NCBI GenBank assembly: GCA_016802295.1
Contig: JAESIW010000203.1
Span: forward strand, 1,462,961-1,526,960
DNA from: Brachionus rotundiformis
Lineage: Eukaryota > Rotifera > Eurotatoria > Ploima > Brachionidae
DNA: 64,000 bases
Reading direction: 5' to 3'
Both the position numbers and the translations under genes were made by a program. The notes below the pieces were generated by a model. That model searched no databases and was not told the DNA's origin. It worked only from the letters and a program-made list of their open reading frames with translations. The first letter of the stretch is position 1. Every line of letters begins with the position of its first letter. Shown piece after piece: positions 1 through 10,958 of the stretch.

Positions 1-2997
1 AATTTAGAACAAAAAACCGCAGACCGGTTATACATTCTAACCGGATCAAATCTTAACCGGTTAAAAACTGGTTTCCTCTCACCGGTCGACCAACCCTAGT
101 TATTGACATTTTAGATGTGTTTTTCAATTCGAGTAGTAGACAATGCTGACTGGTCTACTACTCGAAATTGGTCACAGTGGACTAAAGGCCATTAACAAAG
201 TGATAAAGAATGAAAACTTTCCAAACCGATCCAAAAAGGATCTTTTTGCCAAATTAGCAGATGCAAAAAATTTAACAAAATCGTTATTAAAGCAGCATAT
301 CACCAAATTTCTCCGAAACGAAATTACAGCAAATCCTCATCTGTAAATTTGGTCTGTTTGTTTCTCATTCAATGCCAATGGTCATCAAAACTACCCCTGC
401 ATGTTTTTTCATCTAAACATGTTTTCAACGATTTATAATCGATAAATCCCTTAGAATTTATTTGAATGCTTAATTATGTTTACAAGCAGTGAAAAATATG
501 GGATCAATTATCATTTGGACACTGTAAAGACTGTTCTAAATAAAAATTTTTAATCAAACTAAAATTAAAAAATTTTGTCATATTTTAAAAAATAAAATAA
601 CCTCACTTGTTTGAAATTGCGATGTCAAGTTATTTGAATGACTCAAATACTCAGATAAATTCTCCTGTCTTGAAAAGAAGGAACGAAAGTTTTGTATGGC
701 AATAAATGAAAAAATATGAGAACAAAAAAGCTTGCCAAGTAATAAATTGTAAAGCAGAATACTCTTGCAAAACAAGTTCAAGTTCGCTGGCTACCCATTT
801 AGCTAACTAGTCCAATTCAACCGAGTACATCAAAAAATATAGAAAAAAAAAAAAGATCATTGACTTTAATGGAGCGTTTGATTTTTAAAATTACAAATAC
901 AAAAAAAAATAATAAAGATGAACTCTCAACTTCAGTGATATTTACAATGGTGGAAAGAGAATAACAAAGAACTGCCTTAAATGGCCCAGATTGCAAGATT
1001 ACTATTATGTTTAAACCTGGATAAGTTGAAAAATAAATTTAAATTTTTGTTTAAAAATAATAAAGAAGTCTACCGGTTTTAGATTTTATTTGTGCCCCCA
1101 ATTTTAAAATTAATTGAGTAAAAAATCGAAAGAGAGTATTTTTTATTAGAATCAATAAAACTTCAGTTCTTTTTGAAGAAAAAAGTAAATTTCAAACTAT
1201 GGTTAGCCTTTGGAAAGCAAAAAAGCGAAAAAATGAAACCAAGTTAACGTTTTTTCAATTTTGCTTTGGTTAAATATTATTTGCTTACACATTTTTTCGA
1301 AAAAAATTCTCAAATATTTAGAATTTTATTTATTTTTTAATTTTAAATGTTGAAGGAGATTGTTTTTAAAAGAGCTAGTGGTTATAAATATTCACCTTTT
1401 TTTTTAGGAATTTTTTAATTTTTTAATTAGGAGAAATACAAAAGGCAGAAGTATGGTGTATTTTGGAGAATGATTTACTTGGTGTCACTTGGATGGAAAA
1501 AGAGATAAGATGCATTAAATATATTCGTATTAAACATGTTTTGCATTGTGAAAGTTCGTCCTTTATTTACTCGACATTTAAAATCAAATTCATTTTCAAA
1601 ATCTTCTTTTTTTTTTTGAACTTCTTAACTTTTTTATTTTTTTAATTATTATTTAATAGTTTTTTAAATTTTTATTTTTTGATACCATCTTAGATATTGC
1701 TCATTACATTTCAAGTTTTTATGGGCAAGTAATCAATTCATTTATGTTTTTTTGAAAAGATTTGAAAGATTTTTTAAATTAAATGTTTAAATTAAAGAGT
1801 TGTTAACATACAGTTTGCATTAGGTAAGCAAAAATTCAAATTTTACATTCACCCTTTTTTTTTACATTTTAAGTATATTTATGCAAAAAGTTATGTTAGA
1901 TTCGCCATGATTTTTATTCTTTTTTTTACCAACTTGGAAACATTAATTAAATTTTTTTCCAAAAGAATAAAATAAATAAAAAAGTCTAAAAAAAATCTAT
2001 CAAACAAGACCAAATTTGCTTAATTTCTTAGAAATTTAAGCAAGAAAAAAAGGGGGCACATTTTCAATAGAAATCCGATAGATTCTTTTAAAAAAAAAAA
2101 TTCTTTTTTGTTATTTCCATTACCTAAATTTATTTTTGAAAATCGAAGTTTTCGAAAAATAAAATAGACTTATGATCTCGGTTTTTTAAAATCCAAAAAA
2201 ATTCCAATCGATTTTGAAATCCTATTTTACTTTTAAACCGATTAGAATAACCGGTTATAGATCCAAACCGGTTAAAATAACCGGTTTTATTTATCGACCA
2301 ATTTTTTAAAACCGGTTAGGTTTCTAACCGGTCGACAAACTCTATCAATAACTATTCTTAATTTTATAATAACTAATTAATAACCAACTAATTAATCTTT
2401 TACTTTATAAAGTAAATTATAGTTGTGCCAATAAAAGTATTGATAATCATATATTAATTTATAAGATATTTTATTTTGAAAAATCACATATGTTAATTTC
2501 AAAGGAAAGTGTTATATTATAATCGAATCTTACAACACCTTTCGTCAAAGCCTTCCAGTTTTTGATTTTCTCAACATGATTTCAAATAAAGCTCTTTAAA
2601 GGTGGTCGTGTCAAAGATCATCAGTTATTGAAAAAATTTTTTATAAATATTATTTAATAAATTAAAGCTGTTTTGAACTTGGTTGATCGATATTTTCTTA
2701 TTTGATTTTAAAGCATTGACAATTTAAAGAACTAATTTTGACAAGCTCCCATTACATAAAAACTCAATGTAAATAAATTATTATTTGTAATTAAAACTCG
2801 AAAAATAATTTAAACCCCTAAATTAATAAATTTGGATTTGTAAGATTTCTATTACCTTTTTTTAAAATCAAAAAATTTAAAATTTTAAAAAAGAGTTTCT
2901 AAGCAACAATTTTTAAATTAGTTAAAATAAAATTAATTTTTAAAATAGTTTTATTGTTTAAAAATTTTGAAAAATCATAACTAAAATATATAGACAA
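1..2997. repeat. AT-rich non-coding region bounded by CCGGTT-rich blocks
   Basis: No convincing gene. Two short blocks dense in the word AACCGGTT lie at about 23-90 and 2240-2335, and both end in the same orientation with ACCGGTCGAC followed by a similar AT-rich tail, so they are direct repeats about 2.2 kb apart. A further ACCGGTTTTAG lies near 1073. TGTGCCCCC at 1091-1099 and GGGGGCACA at 2052-2060 form an inverted pair. At 129-165 a perfect 13-bp stem (TCGAGTAGTAGAC and its complement, 11-nt loop) lies at the start of a 67-codon ATG frame (143-346) that resembles nothing I recognise. The rest is homopolymer-rich AT sequence. The arrangement suggests a non-autonomous repeat unit, but termini and target duplications were not established. 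Confidence 0.4.
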
Positions 2998-3027
2998 GTG
3001 AATAAAATTAAATGTTTTATTTATGCA

Positions 3028-3894
3028 ATGAAAAGTTATTACTTAAAATTACTTTTTCCTGTGACAATTTTTTTATTTTTTATACTCTATTTTAAACAAG
3101 AGAGACTTATTTATATACTGAAATTTGAAATTCAATCGAATCGAGGCAGAGATTATATTATTAAAGAAACGGAAAGACTTTCAAATCTTAAACTTGAAGA
3201 ATATGATCCCGAATTGATTAAATTTGTCAGAACATTAATACACGAACCAAATTCAGGAAAAAGAAATCTGACAAATCCGAAAAAGGTCGACTTTAGCCAA
3301 TACGGCCAAAGCGATTTTGTTGATAATCTATTGAAGAAACGAGAAAATGGTTTTTTTATTGAAGCAGGAGCTTACAATGGAGAGGATCTTTCAAATTCAC
3401 TTTTTTTTGAAGTTCAAAGAAATTGGTCTGGATTATTGATAGAGCCAGTTCCGGATCTTTTCAAATCAATTATGTCAAAAAAACGACATTCATATGCAAT
3501 TAATGTGTGCATCGCGGAAAAATATCCGACTGTTGTTCCATTTCGAATAGCAAAATCAAAGTCTTTATCAGGAATAAGTGATTTGATGTCCAAGAAACAT
3601 CAAAATAGAATTGGTAATGTTTTTGAGGAAGTATTAATACCGTGCTTTTCAATCAACACAATATTAGCTAGCTTAAACGTAAAAAAAGTTGATTTTTTCT
3701 CGCTTGATTTAGAAGGGGCGGAGTTAAAAGTTCTTAAAAGCATCGATTTTAAAAAATTTTATTTTGATTCTATAGTTGTTGAGCATAATGGAGAACAGCC
3801 AAGAAAAAATGACATCGACAATTTTCTGATTAAGAATGGATACAATATAACAAAATCAAATGGTCAAGATGATTTTTTTTTAAAAACTCATTAA
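3028..3894 (+). CDS. FkbM-family methyltransferase, Star-like type II membrane protein
   Basis: A 288-residue protein read from the first in-frame ATG; the frame stays open a little upstream, but only from a GTG. A short cytoplasmic N-terminus is followed by a hydrophobic anchor at about residues 5-22 and a luminal or extracellular domain. Motif I of the FkbM/Methyltransf_21 fold is clear (GFFIEAGAYNGED, residues 108-120), followed by WSGLLIEPVPDLF and the second conserved block SLDLEGAE (225-232), with a C-terminal VVEHNGE strand. This order matches invertebrate FkbM-like proteins that include Drosophila Star. Known members are putative S-adenosylmethionine-dependent O-methyltransferases or secretory-pathway factors; the substrate cannot be inferred here. 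The gene is a single exon with the family's usual length and no frameshift. Its neighbour downstream is another intronless type II enzyme on the same strand. Confidence 0.85.
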   Translation: MKSYYLKLLFPVTIFLFFILYFKQERLIYILKFEIQSNRGRDYIIKETERLSNLKLEEYDPELIKFVRTLIHEPNSGKRNLTNPKKVDFSQYGQSDFVDNLLKKRENGFFIEAGAYNGEDLSNSLFFEVQRNWSGLLIEPVPDLFKSIMSKKRHSYAINVCIAEKYPTVVPFRIAKSKSLSGISDLMSKKHQNRIGNVFEEVLIPCFSINTILASLNVKKVDFFSLDLEGAELKVLKSIDFKKFYFDSIVVEHNGEQPRKNDIDNFLIKNGYNITKSNGQDDFFLKTH

Positions 3895-5438
3895 ATTTTT
3901 CATAAAAACAACTTAAAAAATACTTTTTAAATATTTTTATCATTTTTACTGATCAAATTATTAAAATAAAAATATACCTTACCAATAAAGTTGTAAAAAT
4001 AATTTCTAATTTTTTAATTTAAAAATCAATTTTATTTTTAAAAAGAAAAAATAAGAGAAAAAAAGCACACCATGTCACATTATACAATTTAAAAAGTTAA
4101 AATTAGACCAAAGTAAATGACGCGTCAACAATGATACCGCTGGTAATTTAAGTAGACTTTTTTTTTGCAGTAAAATTTGAATTTTTTTATTTTAAATTTC
4201 CCTTTTTTATTCAAATATCAAGTAAATATATTTAATCAAAAATTTTAATCAGAAAAAAATTCCAGAATCTTTCAAAAAAGTCTAAAAAATGTCAAAAATG
4301 ACACTGTGACCATTTGAGTGTTAATTTTAATTATGACCTTGTATTAATCTGATTTCTAACTTGAGTGTTGATTCCAATATATTTTTCAACTACAATTTAA
4401 ATTACCGTTTAAATGAATAATTTAAAATTTAGTAAAAAAAAACAATTTTTTTAGTTTTTTGAATTTTTGATATAATTTCAACACTGTTATCAAAAATATT
4501 TTTGAAAAAAAAAATTGCAATTCTTTATAAATAATTTTGATTATCAAGAAAAAAAGTGAAAAATATATATTTTACAATAATCTAGGGAAATTTATGTAAA
4601 TTAGTAAATAGAGTCTTAAGAGCTGTAGCTTTTGATCTTTTTTTACCAAGATGAATTGTTTGAGATCTATCAAGAAAATAATTGGAATTAGAAAAAAAAC
4701 CTAAAATATTTTTTTCAAACCCAAACTGAAATAATTTTAAGAGAAGAATATTGGGATCAATCACGTCAAAAGCTCTACTAAAGTTATCGATATTCATGGC
4801 AAGATCATCTTTTTTTACATAATTACAATATTGCTTTTAAAAAATTTGAAGGATACTTTATTTATTATCCAAAATCTTAGTAAAAATTTTTCCTAACAAT
4901 CAAAAAGACTTTTTTTTTTAATTTAGAAAAAAACTATTTACCTTTGAGTGTGAGTGATGGTGACTCAAAAAATTTGATTCATACTAATCACACTCAAAAA
5001 ACAGTTTCAGGTGGTTCAGGTCTGAGACATAATTAATAATTTTAAAAAATATAAAAAATTATAAACAATTTTGTATTATTCTATTTACTGATAAAATATT
5101 CAAAAATAAACTTAGTCTGCAAAATTTTTTTTTTTAAATCTTTTTTTTATTTAATTTTTTAATTTGGAATTTTTTTGTTGACCAGTTTTTGTAGCTAGGT
5201 TTTATTTTATTTACATTTTCTTTTAAAATCGTTGCTTGGGAATAAACAATATTAAATCAGTATGTACTGAAAATTAAAAATTTAAATTTATATTTAATTT
5301 TGTAATGATAATTTGTCTTTGTTTTTAAACCGTTTTCCCAAACCTCGTTGACCCTCTCATGTATCAAATAAAAATCTCTTCAATTATCAATTAGATGCTA
5401 TAATTAAATAATTGAAGGTGCTTTTTTTTTAGATTCAA
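3895..5438. other. intergenic, AT-rich, with a LINE fragment and a hairpin
   Basis: No host gene seen. It contains a reverse-transcriptase fragment on the minus strand (about 4600-4800) and a short imperfect inverted repeat at 4943-4999 (TTTGAGTGTGAGTGAT against ATCACACTCAAAA). Just before the next start codon a pyrimidine tract ends in AG (5423-5432), which would suit a splice acceptor for a 5' UTR intron; no donor was assigned. Confidence 0.4.
4600..4800 (-). mobile_element. LINE reverse-transcriptase fragment
   Basis: The minus strand reads about 65 codons resembling the palm of a non-LTR reverse transcriptase: RAFDVIDPNILLLKLFQFGF, then NYFLDRSQTIHLG. The same words occur, more decayed, on the plus strand at about 10,000-10,130, so both come from one LINE family. 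The fragment is truncated at both ends and has no start of its own. Confidence 0.7.
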
Positions 5439-8255
5439 ATGAAAATAAAATTGTTTAAAATTATATTTTTTATCTTTTTACTTGTGGTCATTTTATTAAC
5501 AATTATTCCCAATAAAATTATTCAAAACTTTGATTTTTACATCCCAAATATAAATGCTCGGAATTCTGATTTGCCAAACGTGATAGTTGTCATTGGGACT
5601 CGACCAGAGGCGGTCAAGTGTTCTCCTCTTATTTCAGTGCTCAAAAATAACCACTACAAGACGAGACTAAACCTGATTGTCCTCAGCACAGGACAGCATA
5701 GGGAAATACTTACCGAAACACTCAAATCGTTCAATCAATCGGTTGACATAGATTTGAACCTAATGACCAAAAACCAAGATTTGAGCAGATTTTTTGAGCT
5801 TTCGTTCAAAAAAACAACTGACCAATTTAAAAAGATAAAAGATATCAAGCTAGTCATTGTCCAAGGGGATACCACTACAGCTTTGGCAGCGAGTCTGGCC
5901 GCTGCCTACATACACATACCAGTGGCGCATGTCGAAGCTGGTCTTAGATCCTATGATTTTGAGAATCCTTTTCCAGAAGAAGAAAACAGGCGCATCATCG
6001 ATTCAATCTCGACTCTTTTGTTTGCGCCAACTTCTTTTGCCAAAAAAGCTCTGCTCAAAGAAGCCGTTTGTAATTCGAATATTTTTGTCACTGGAAACAC
6101 GGGCATTGATGCTTTTAAGTCATTTAATTTAAAAAAAGCAGCAGTTATGCTACCACTTGTGGCACATTTGGTCAAGTTTAAACAACAGTCGCAAAGAAAG
6201 AAAATTATTATTCTAGTTACAATGCATAGGAGAGAAAATTACAAAAATGTAGAGTCCATGTGTTTGGCAATTCGAAAAGTGGCAAACAAATATTTGAATG
6301 AAGTGCTGGTTGTGTTGCCTGTTCATCCAAATCCAAATTTTCGCACTAAAATAAAAAATCTCTTGAATAATTCGTCAAATATTCATTTAGTTGACCCCAT
6401 ACCATATGATTCGTTTGGTCACGTGCTCAATGTGTCCGACATTGTGGTAACAGACTCAGGTGGCATACAGGAAGAAGCGTCGACAGTGGGAAAACCGGTC
6501 ATTTTGATGCGAGACACAACCGAAAGACCAGAAGGCGTCTACCTTGGAACAATTCGACTTACGGGTGCTCAAGCTGCCAATATTGAGTCATCAGTAGAGA
6601 CACTAATTCAGAAAATTAAAAATTCTGACTTAAAAGACCTGAAAAAGGACATTTTTGGTGATGGCAAAGCATCGCAGCGCATTGCTTATTTAATTGAGCA
6701 ATTTGTGTACAAAAAATTACCACTGAATAGTCAGGAGTGTTCGACCAAAGCAAGACAAGACTCAATTGCCAAAGAAGTCTATCAAAAATTTTCCAATTCT
6801 ACCAAAGATATTAATTTGAGTCTGCAAGAGCTACCTATTGGACAGAATGTGGCAGAAGAAAAGTTGAAAGAAAAATTTCTACCATTCGAAGTTAGGAAAA
6901 AAAAACTGCAAGAGCTAAGCGTTCCAAGGGAACGACTGACAATGAGCCAACTTTTTTCATTGCCAAGCAAGTACCACATATCCAAAAAAAATGACGAAGA
7001 ATTTTCGGTGACATGTGTGGTTAGCTTGTATAAAAGAACAGGCCTGGCTGAAAGATGGATAGACTCTTTGCTAAATCAGACTCATCCTCCCAAAGTAATT
7101 TGGATAGTTTACTTTGCATCACCAATTTCCGCTCAATTAGACAAGGAAATTGACCAAATTAGAAAAAATTTGAGTCAAAGGGGCGTCAAGACTGCCATTT
7201 ATGTCAACAAAGGTGACATGCAGCTAAAATACTTTGGACGATTTCAGCTTGCCATGCAAGTTAAAACAAACTATGTGGTTGTTTTTGATGACGACTCGAT
7301 TCCACAAAATCGTTTCATTGAAGCTTGTATGCACACAATAAATACTCAAAATTATAATGGCATATTAGGCACCAAGGGCACACCGTTCGAAGAGAACGGT
7401 TTCTTTGGTCCTCTAACCCAAACGGAAACAATTATTGAATCCGATGTGGTTGGTGGTAGTTGGTTCATGAGAAATGAATGGGTAAAGTTAATGTTCAGGG
7501 ACAAGATGTTTACATGGGACACTGGAGAGGACTGGCATTTGAGTGTAAATGCCAGAAAATATGCCAATGTGAGATCGTTTGTTATGCCGGTGAATAAACA
7601 AGACAATTCTACGAATGGATACACTGATGACTATTTGAAAATTAGCCAAAGTGGAGACACAAATGGTCAAGTCCAGGATCAAAGAAAATTGCTTCGCATG
7701 AAACAAAATGTCAGAGGAGATAGACACATCAATTCGTACCAAAATAGCCCCAAAAGTATTCTAGTCTTTGCCGAGAACAAGCAAAATGCCATCGATCTTG
7801 TAAGCCTTTTGAACCAATGTTTAAATCAGTCAATTAATATGGTACTAGCTGTTCACAATAATCAACAAGTTCAAATTAATGAGACAGATTTAAAAAGGGT
7901 CAAAATTCTCAAAGATTTTATGATCGGAAGAGATCACAACTCAAACGACACACTTCTGTCCCAATCATCTCAAAGTTTCTACCATTTTGAAATGATTGTT
8001 CAGCAAACTCAAAGCACCGGCCTAGTGGTAATCGGCTCATCGGCTAATGCGCCAACTGTTGGCACAGTTACTGCTGCTCGTCTCCTACAATTTCCCATTC
8101 TGAACGTCAACTTGAAAAATCAAGTCAAAAACAAATTTATCAACCAGATAATTAATGATTTGGCCACATGGAATATTGATGTTGGATCAGATTTGCAACT
8201 GGATTTAGCAGATAAAATAAACATTAAAGATATAATAGGATTTTTTTTTAAATAA
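5439..8255 (+). CDS. membrane-anchored UDP-GlcNAc 2-epimerase fused to a GT-A glycosyltransferase
   Basis: One uninterrupted 938-residue frame. Residues 5-25 form a type II signal anchor. Residues 47-430 are a WecB/MnaA-type non-hydrolysing UDP-GlcNAc 2-epimerase with the expected residues: GTRPEAVK (53-60), D144 in QGDTTT, E166 in HVEAGLRS, PEEENRR (179-185), H263 in MHRREN and the UDP-binding DSGGIQEE (339-346). After a charged linker (430-520), residues 522-725 look like a GT-A glycosyltransferase: CVVSLYKR strand, metal-binding FDDD (616-619), GGSWFMRNEW (672-681) and TGEDWHL. Residues 739-938 form a further alpha/beta-looking region I cannot name. Animal GNE carries a ManNAc kinase after its epimerase; none is present here. 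The likely product is UDP-ManNAc made and perhaps transferred in the secretory pathway (inference). The stop codon overlaps an AATAAA at 8251-8256. The bacterial-like epimerase and lack of introns suggest old horizontal acquisition. Confidence 0.85.
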   Translation: MKIKLFKIIFFIFLLVVILLTIIPNKIIQNFDFYIPNINARNSDLPNVIVVIGTRPEAVKCSPLISVLKNNHYKTRLNLIVLSTGQHREILTETLKSFNQSVDIDLNLMTKNQDLSRFFELSFKKTTDQFKKIKDIKLVIVQGDTTTALAASLAAAYIHIPVAHVEAGLRSYDFENPFPEEENRRIIDSISTLLFAPTSFAKKALLKEAVCNSNIFVTGNTGIDAFKSFNLKKAAVMLPLVAHLVKFKQQSQRKKIIILVTMHRRENYKNVESMCLAIRKVANKYLNEVLVVLPVHPNPNFRTKIKNLLNNSSNIHLVDPIPYDSFGHVLNVSDIVVTDSGGIQEEASTVGKPVILMRDTTERPEGVYLGTIRLTGAQAANIESSVETLIQKIKNSDLKDLKKDIFGDGKASQRIAYLIEQFVYKKLPLNSQECSTKARQDSIAKEVYQKFSNSTKDINLSLQELPIGQNVAEEKLKEKFLPFEVRKKKLQELSVPRERLTMSQLFSLPSKYHISKKNDEEFSVTCVVSLYKRTGLAERWIDSLLNQTHPPKVIWIVYFASPISAQLDKEIDQIRKNLSQRGVKTAIYVNKGDMQLKYFGRFQLAMQVKTNYVVVFDDDSIPQNRFIEACMHTINTQNYNGILGTKGTPFEENGFFGPLTQTETIIESDVVGGSWFMRNEWVKLMFRDKMFTWDTGEDWHLSVNARKYANVRSFVMPVNKQDNSTNGYTDDYLKISQSGDTNGQVQDQRKLLRMKQNVRGDRHINSYQNSPKSILVFAENKQNAIDLVSLLNQCLNQSINMVLAVHNNQQVQINETDLKRVKILKDFMIGRDHNSNDTLLSQSSQSFYHFEMIVQQTQSTGLVVIGSSANAPTVGTVTAARLLQFPILNVNLKNQVKNKFINQIINDLATWNIDVGSDLQLDLADKINIKDIIGFFFK

Positions 8256-8263
8256 AATATCAA

Positions 8264-8677
8264 AATATTCGGCATTGTGAAATTTGGAACATAAATAAAA
8301 ACAAAATATCAAAAATGCCAAAGCTCAGAAACATGTTCCGAGAATTGTAGCACTTGGTACATCTTTTGTACCAAGAATATTATGATTGTGTAAAATTTAA
8401 AACTCTGTGTACAAAGGATGTACCAGGTGTTTAAACTTACAGTGCATGTTTTGCTTTTTCAGAACTTCAGCTTTAGCATTTTTGATATTTTGTTTTTGTA
8501 CTAAAATTCACTAAGTTCTGAATTTCGCAGACATATTGCAGAGTTTTGCAGAATCATAATATTGCTGGTACAAAAGATGTACCAAGTGCTTCAATTTACA
8601 GATCATTTTATGCTCCTTTTGAACTTGAGCTTTGGAATTTTTGATTTTTGTTCCAAATTTCACAATGCCAAAATATT
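8264..8677. repeat. 414-bp foldback element (MITE-like long inverted repeat)
   Basis: Left arm begins AATATTCGGCATTGTGAAAT and the right end is its near-complement (CACAATGCCAAAATATT). Inner arms also pair: GCACTTGGTACATC and GTACCAAGAATATTATGATT on the left match AATCATAATATT and GATGTACCAAGTGC on the right. The palindromic word TGGTACATCTTTTGTACCA appears within it. It lies directly after the epimerase stop and may supply its 3' UTR hairpin. No coding capacity. Confidence 0.75.
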
Positions 8678-9690
8678 CTCACAACAGCCAGCTTCAAGCT
8701 GGTCGGCGATTTTATGTTTTTTTATAATTTTTATTTGTGAAATTAATTTTTTTTAAATTAATTTATTAAAAATATTAAATTATTTTTTTTAAATGTTTAG
8801 TTAATAATTCATAATTCGGAAACACTGAATATTTAAACAGGCCCATTAAAATCAATACCACAAAAATTAGAAAAAAATACGCCTATGATTTTAATTTTTT
8901 TAGCCCAATTGTCAATAAATTCGCTAATTATTAAAATTTAAAATAAAAAAATTAATCTACCCTAAATTAAGAGTCAGGTCTTTTAATACACTGTTGTTTA
9001 CTTATTCACCGTAGTTCTTAGACAATTTTTAAATGACGACAATAATTTCTAGAAATTTAAAAAGAAAATTTTTTAAAATTAATTTATATTATATTTTATT
9101 TGAGATATATATTGAAATGCTCTCTTAAATATAATTTAAAAAACTCCATATTAAATTAATCCACTGCAAATTAAATTAATTAATTATTTCTTGAATAAAT
9201 GAATAAGATTACTAACTAATTTTGCTCTCTTATACTAATGGAATGATATGATAAAATAATTAAATTAATACAAATAATAATGAGTTGTACTCTGAATAGT
9301 TTTAATTTTTGTGAATCATTAGAAGAGTTTGAGAGATCATTAAAATAAAAATCAATGAGACACAGTGGCATTGAATCCGATGAGTATGAGATTGAGGAAG
9401 AAGAATTTGTAACAGGTTAGGACTTTCTCAAAAAAAATATGAAAAAAAAATAAACAAATAAAGTTTCCTTTTTTTAAATTTTATGCATTATTATATTTTT
9501 TGTGGTTTTCTTAATAAAATTGAGGAAAAAACTTTAAAATATGTAGTAACTGAATTAGTTTTTCCTAAACTTTAAGAAAAACTAATTCAGATTCATTTGA
9601 AATGAATCTAAATGCTAAGTTCGTCAAGGCCGTTCTAAAAGCGTTGACACTCGACACATTTACCATATTTTCTGGAAGCTTATTGCAATG
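8678..9690. other. intergenic, AT-rich
   Basis: Nothing firm. A small hairpin (CCAGCTTCAAGCTGG) sits at about 8688-8702. At 9358 an ATG opens a 21-codon acidic frame that ends at CAGGTTAGG, which looks like an exon with a splice donor, but its phase does not fit the next exon-like sequence and it is not called as a gene. Confidence 0.3.
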
Positions 9691-10485
9691 CTTTGCCACT
9701 TATTTAATAAAGAAAATTCTAATAAATGCTTGAATTCCTGATGACTGAAAGCTAGCTATTGTTAATCCTTTATTCAAAAAAAGATAATAAATCAGACATT
9801 AACAATTGTAGGGCTATTTCAGTTCTTTCTCTAATTGCAAAATTGTTTGAAAGATTATTGGCTCGTCAGAATCTCAAGCTATTTTGGATCCAACAATATA
9901 TTTTTAAATGGGCAGCATGGATTCAGAGTTGGGCATACATGTCAGACTGCATTTTACGAATATCTAAGTGAATTAAATCCAGCATTTTTGAGTTTAGAAA
10001 AGCTTTTGACGTGATCGATCCAAATCTTCTTTTTTTGAAATTATTTCATTTTGGATTTAGCAATAATTCTTTAGGTTTTCTTTCAAATTATTTTGTCAAT
10101 AGATCTCAAATAGTTCATCTGGAAACGAAAGATCAAAACCTACATCTCTAAAGTTAATTGTTCCATTGAAGACCAGGATGGTGAGGATAAACAAACGGTT
10201 ATTGAAATCATAATGGAATTATGCGTACAAGATGTGAATGAGAAAGTGAAAAAGGTTTTTAGACGTGATAAACACTTGCGTAATATAACATTGATCTTTG
10301 CTAATGAAGACATGAAGATCCTTCTCAAGAGGTGTTTTAGAATACTAGATTGAAAACTATCTTTTGCTTATAATTAATAAGCAACTTTTTTTTTAATTTT
10401 TTAAATTATTTTATATTATTTAAATAAATGAAGAGTAAATCGGTCTTTATGACAATGGCACTAGCCTGTTGATTAAACTTGAAAT
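9690..10485 (+). mobile_element. decayed LINE with ORF1-like piece and conserved 3' tail
   Basis: Frames broken by many stops read IPDDWKLAIVNPLFKK, then NCRAISVLSLIAKLFERLL, then KAFDVIDPN-like and NRSQIVHLETKDQ words: the finger and palm of a non-LTR reverse transcriptase. From about 10,139 to 10,354 a different 71-codon open frame (VKKVFRRDKHLRNITLIFAN) resembles a LINE ORF1 RNA-binding region. It ends in a tail (about 10,424-10,480) shared by other LINE copies in the window, including ACTAGCCTGTTGATTAA. Several truncated insertions may be joined here. Confidence 0.65.
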
Positions 10486-10958
10486 GAAAAATTATGTAAA
10501 CAAATAACTGTATTAACTTAATAGTTTTTTATTATTACAATCATATTTACAATAACTAATTATAATAATTTAATTAAAATGGTACAATATTAAAATATTA
10601 GGCATAAATTTTTTAAATAAAATTTTTCAACCAATCTTCCATAAAAATTATATAAGAATATATTATATTATTATTATTATTATTATTTAAATTTTTTTAC
10701 CAAACAAAATTAAAAATTAGCCTGAAAAATTAGCTCTGAAACGGTTGAAAAAGGCGATAAATAACAAAGTATCTTCTTCCAATGTTGCTTCTATAGCAAC
10801 CTTAACCATAAAATGCTCTGAGCCAAGATTCATCTTTTGGTTTAAGTGCATGAATTAAAATTTCGGCTCAGGCATAATTCATAATATCATAATTTATACT
10901 TGAAAAAATAATTATTGAGCTAAATTATTATAGCTTGCCTAAATCTATCAAAAAAGGA
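10486..10958. promoter_or_regulatory. upstream region of kinase copy 1 with an X-box-like inverted repeat
   Basis: AT-rich leader upstream of the kinase start. GTTGCTTCTATAGCAAC at 10784-10800 is an inverted repeat resembling an RFX X-box. The half TTCTATAGCAAC is also present at 40,084-40,095, 117 nt before the start of the second kinase copy, in the same orientation and at a similar distance. Function is inference; no TATA element was assigned among the AT-rich words. Confidence 0.3.

Noticed and set aside
9358..9420. Possible first exon of kinase copy 1 (acidic, ends CAGGTTAGG)
   Set aside because: Joining it to the exon at 10.9 kb gives the wrong phase and an early stop; an ATG in the known exon suits better.
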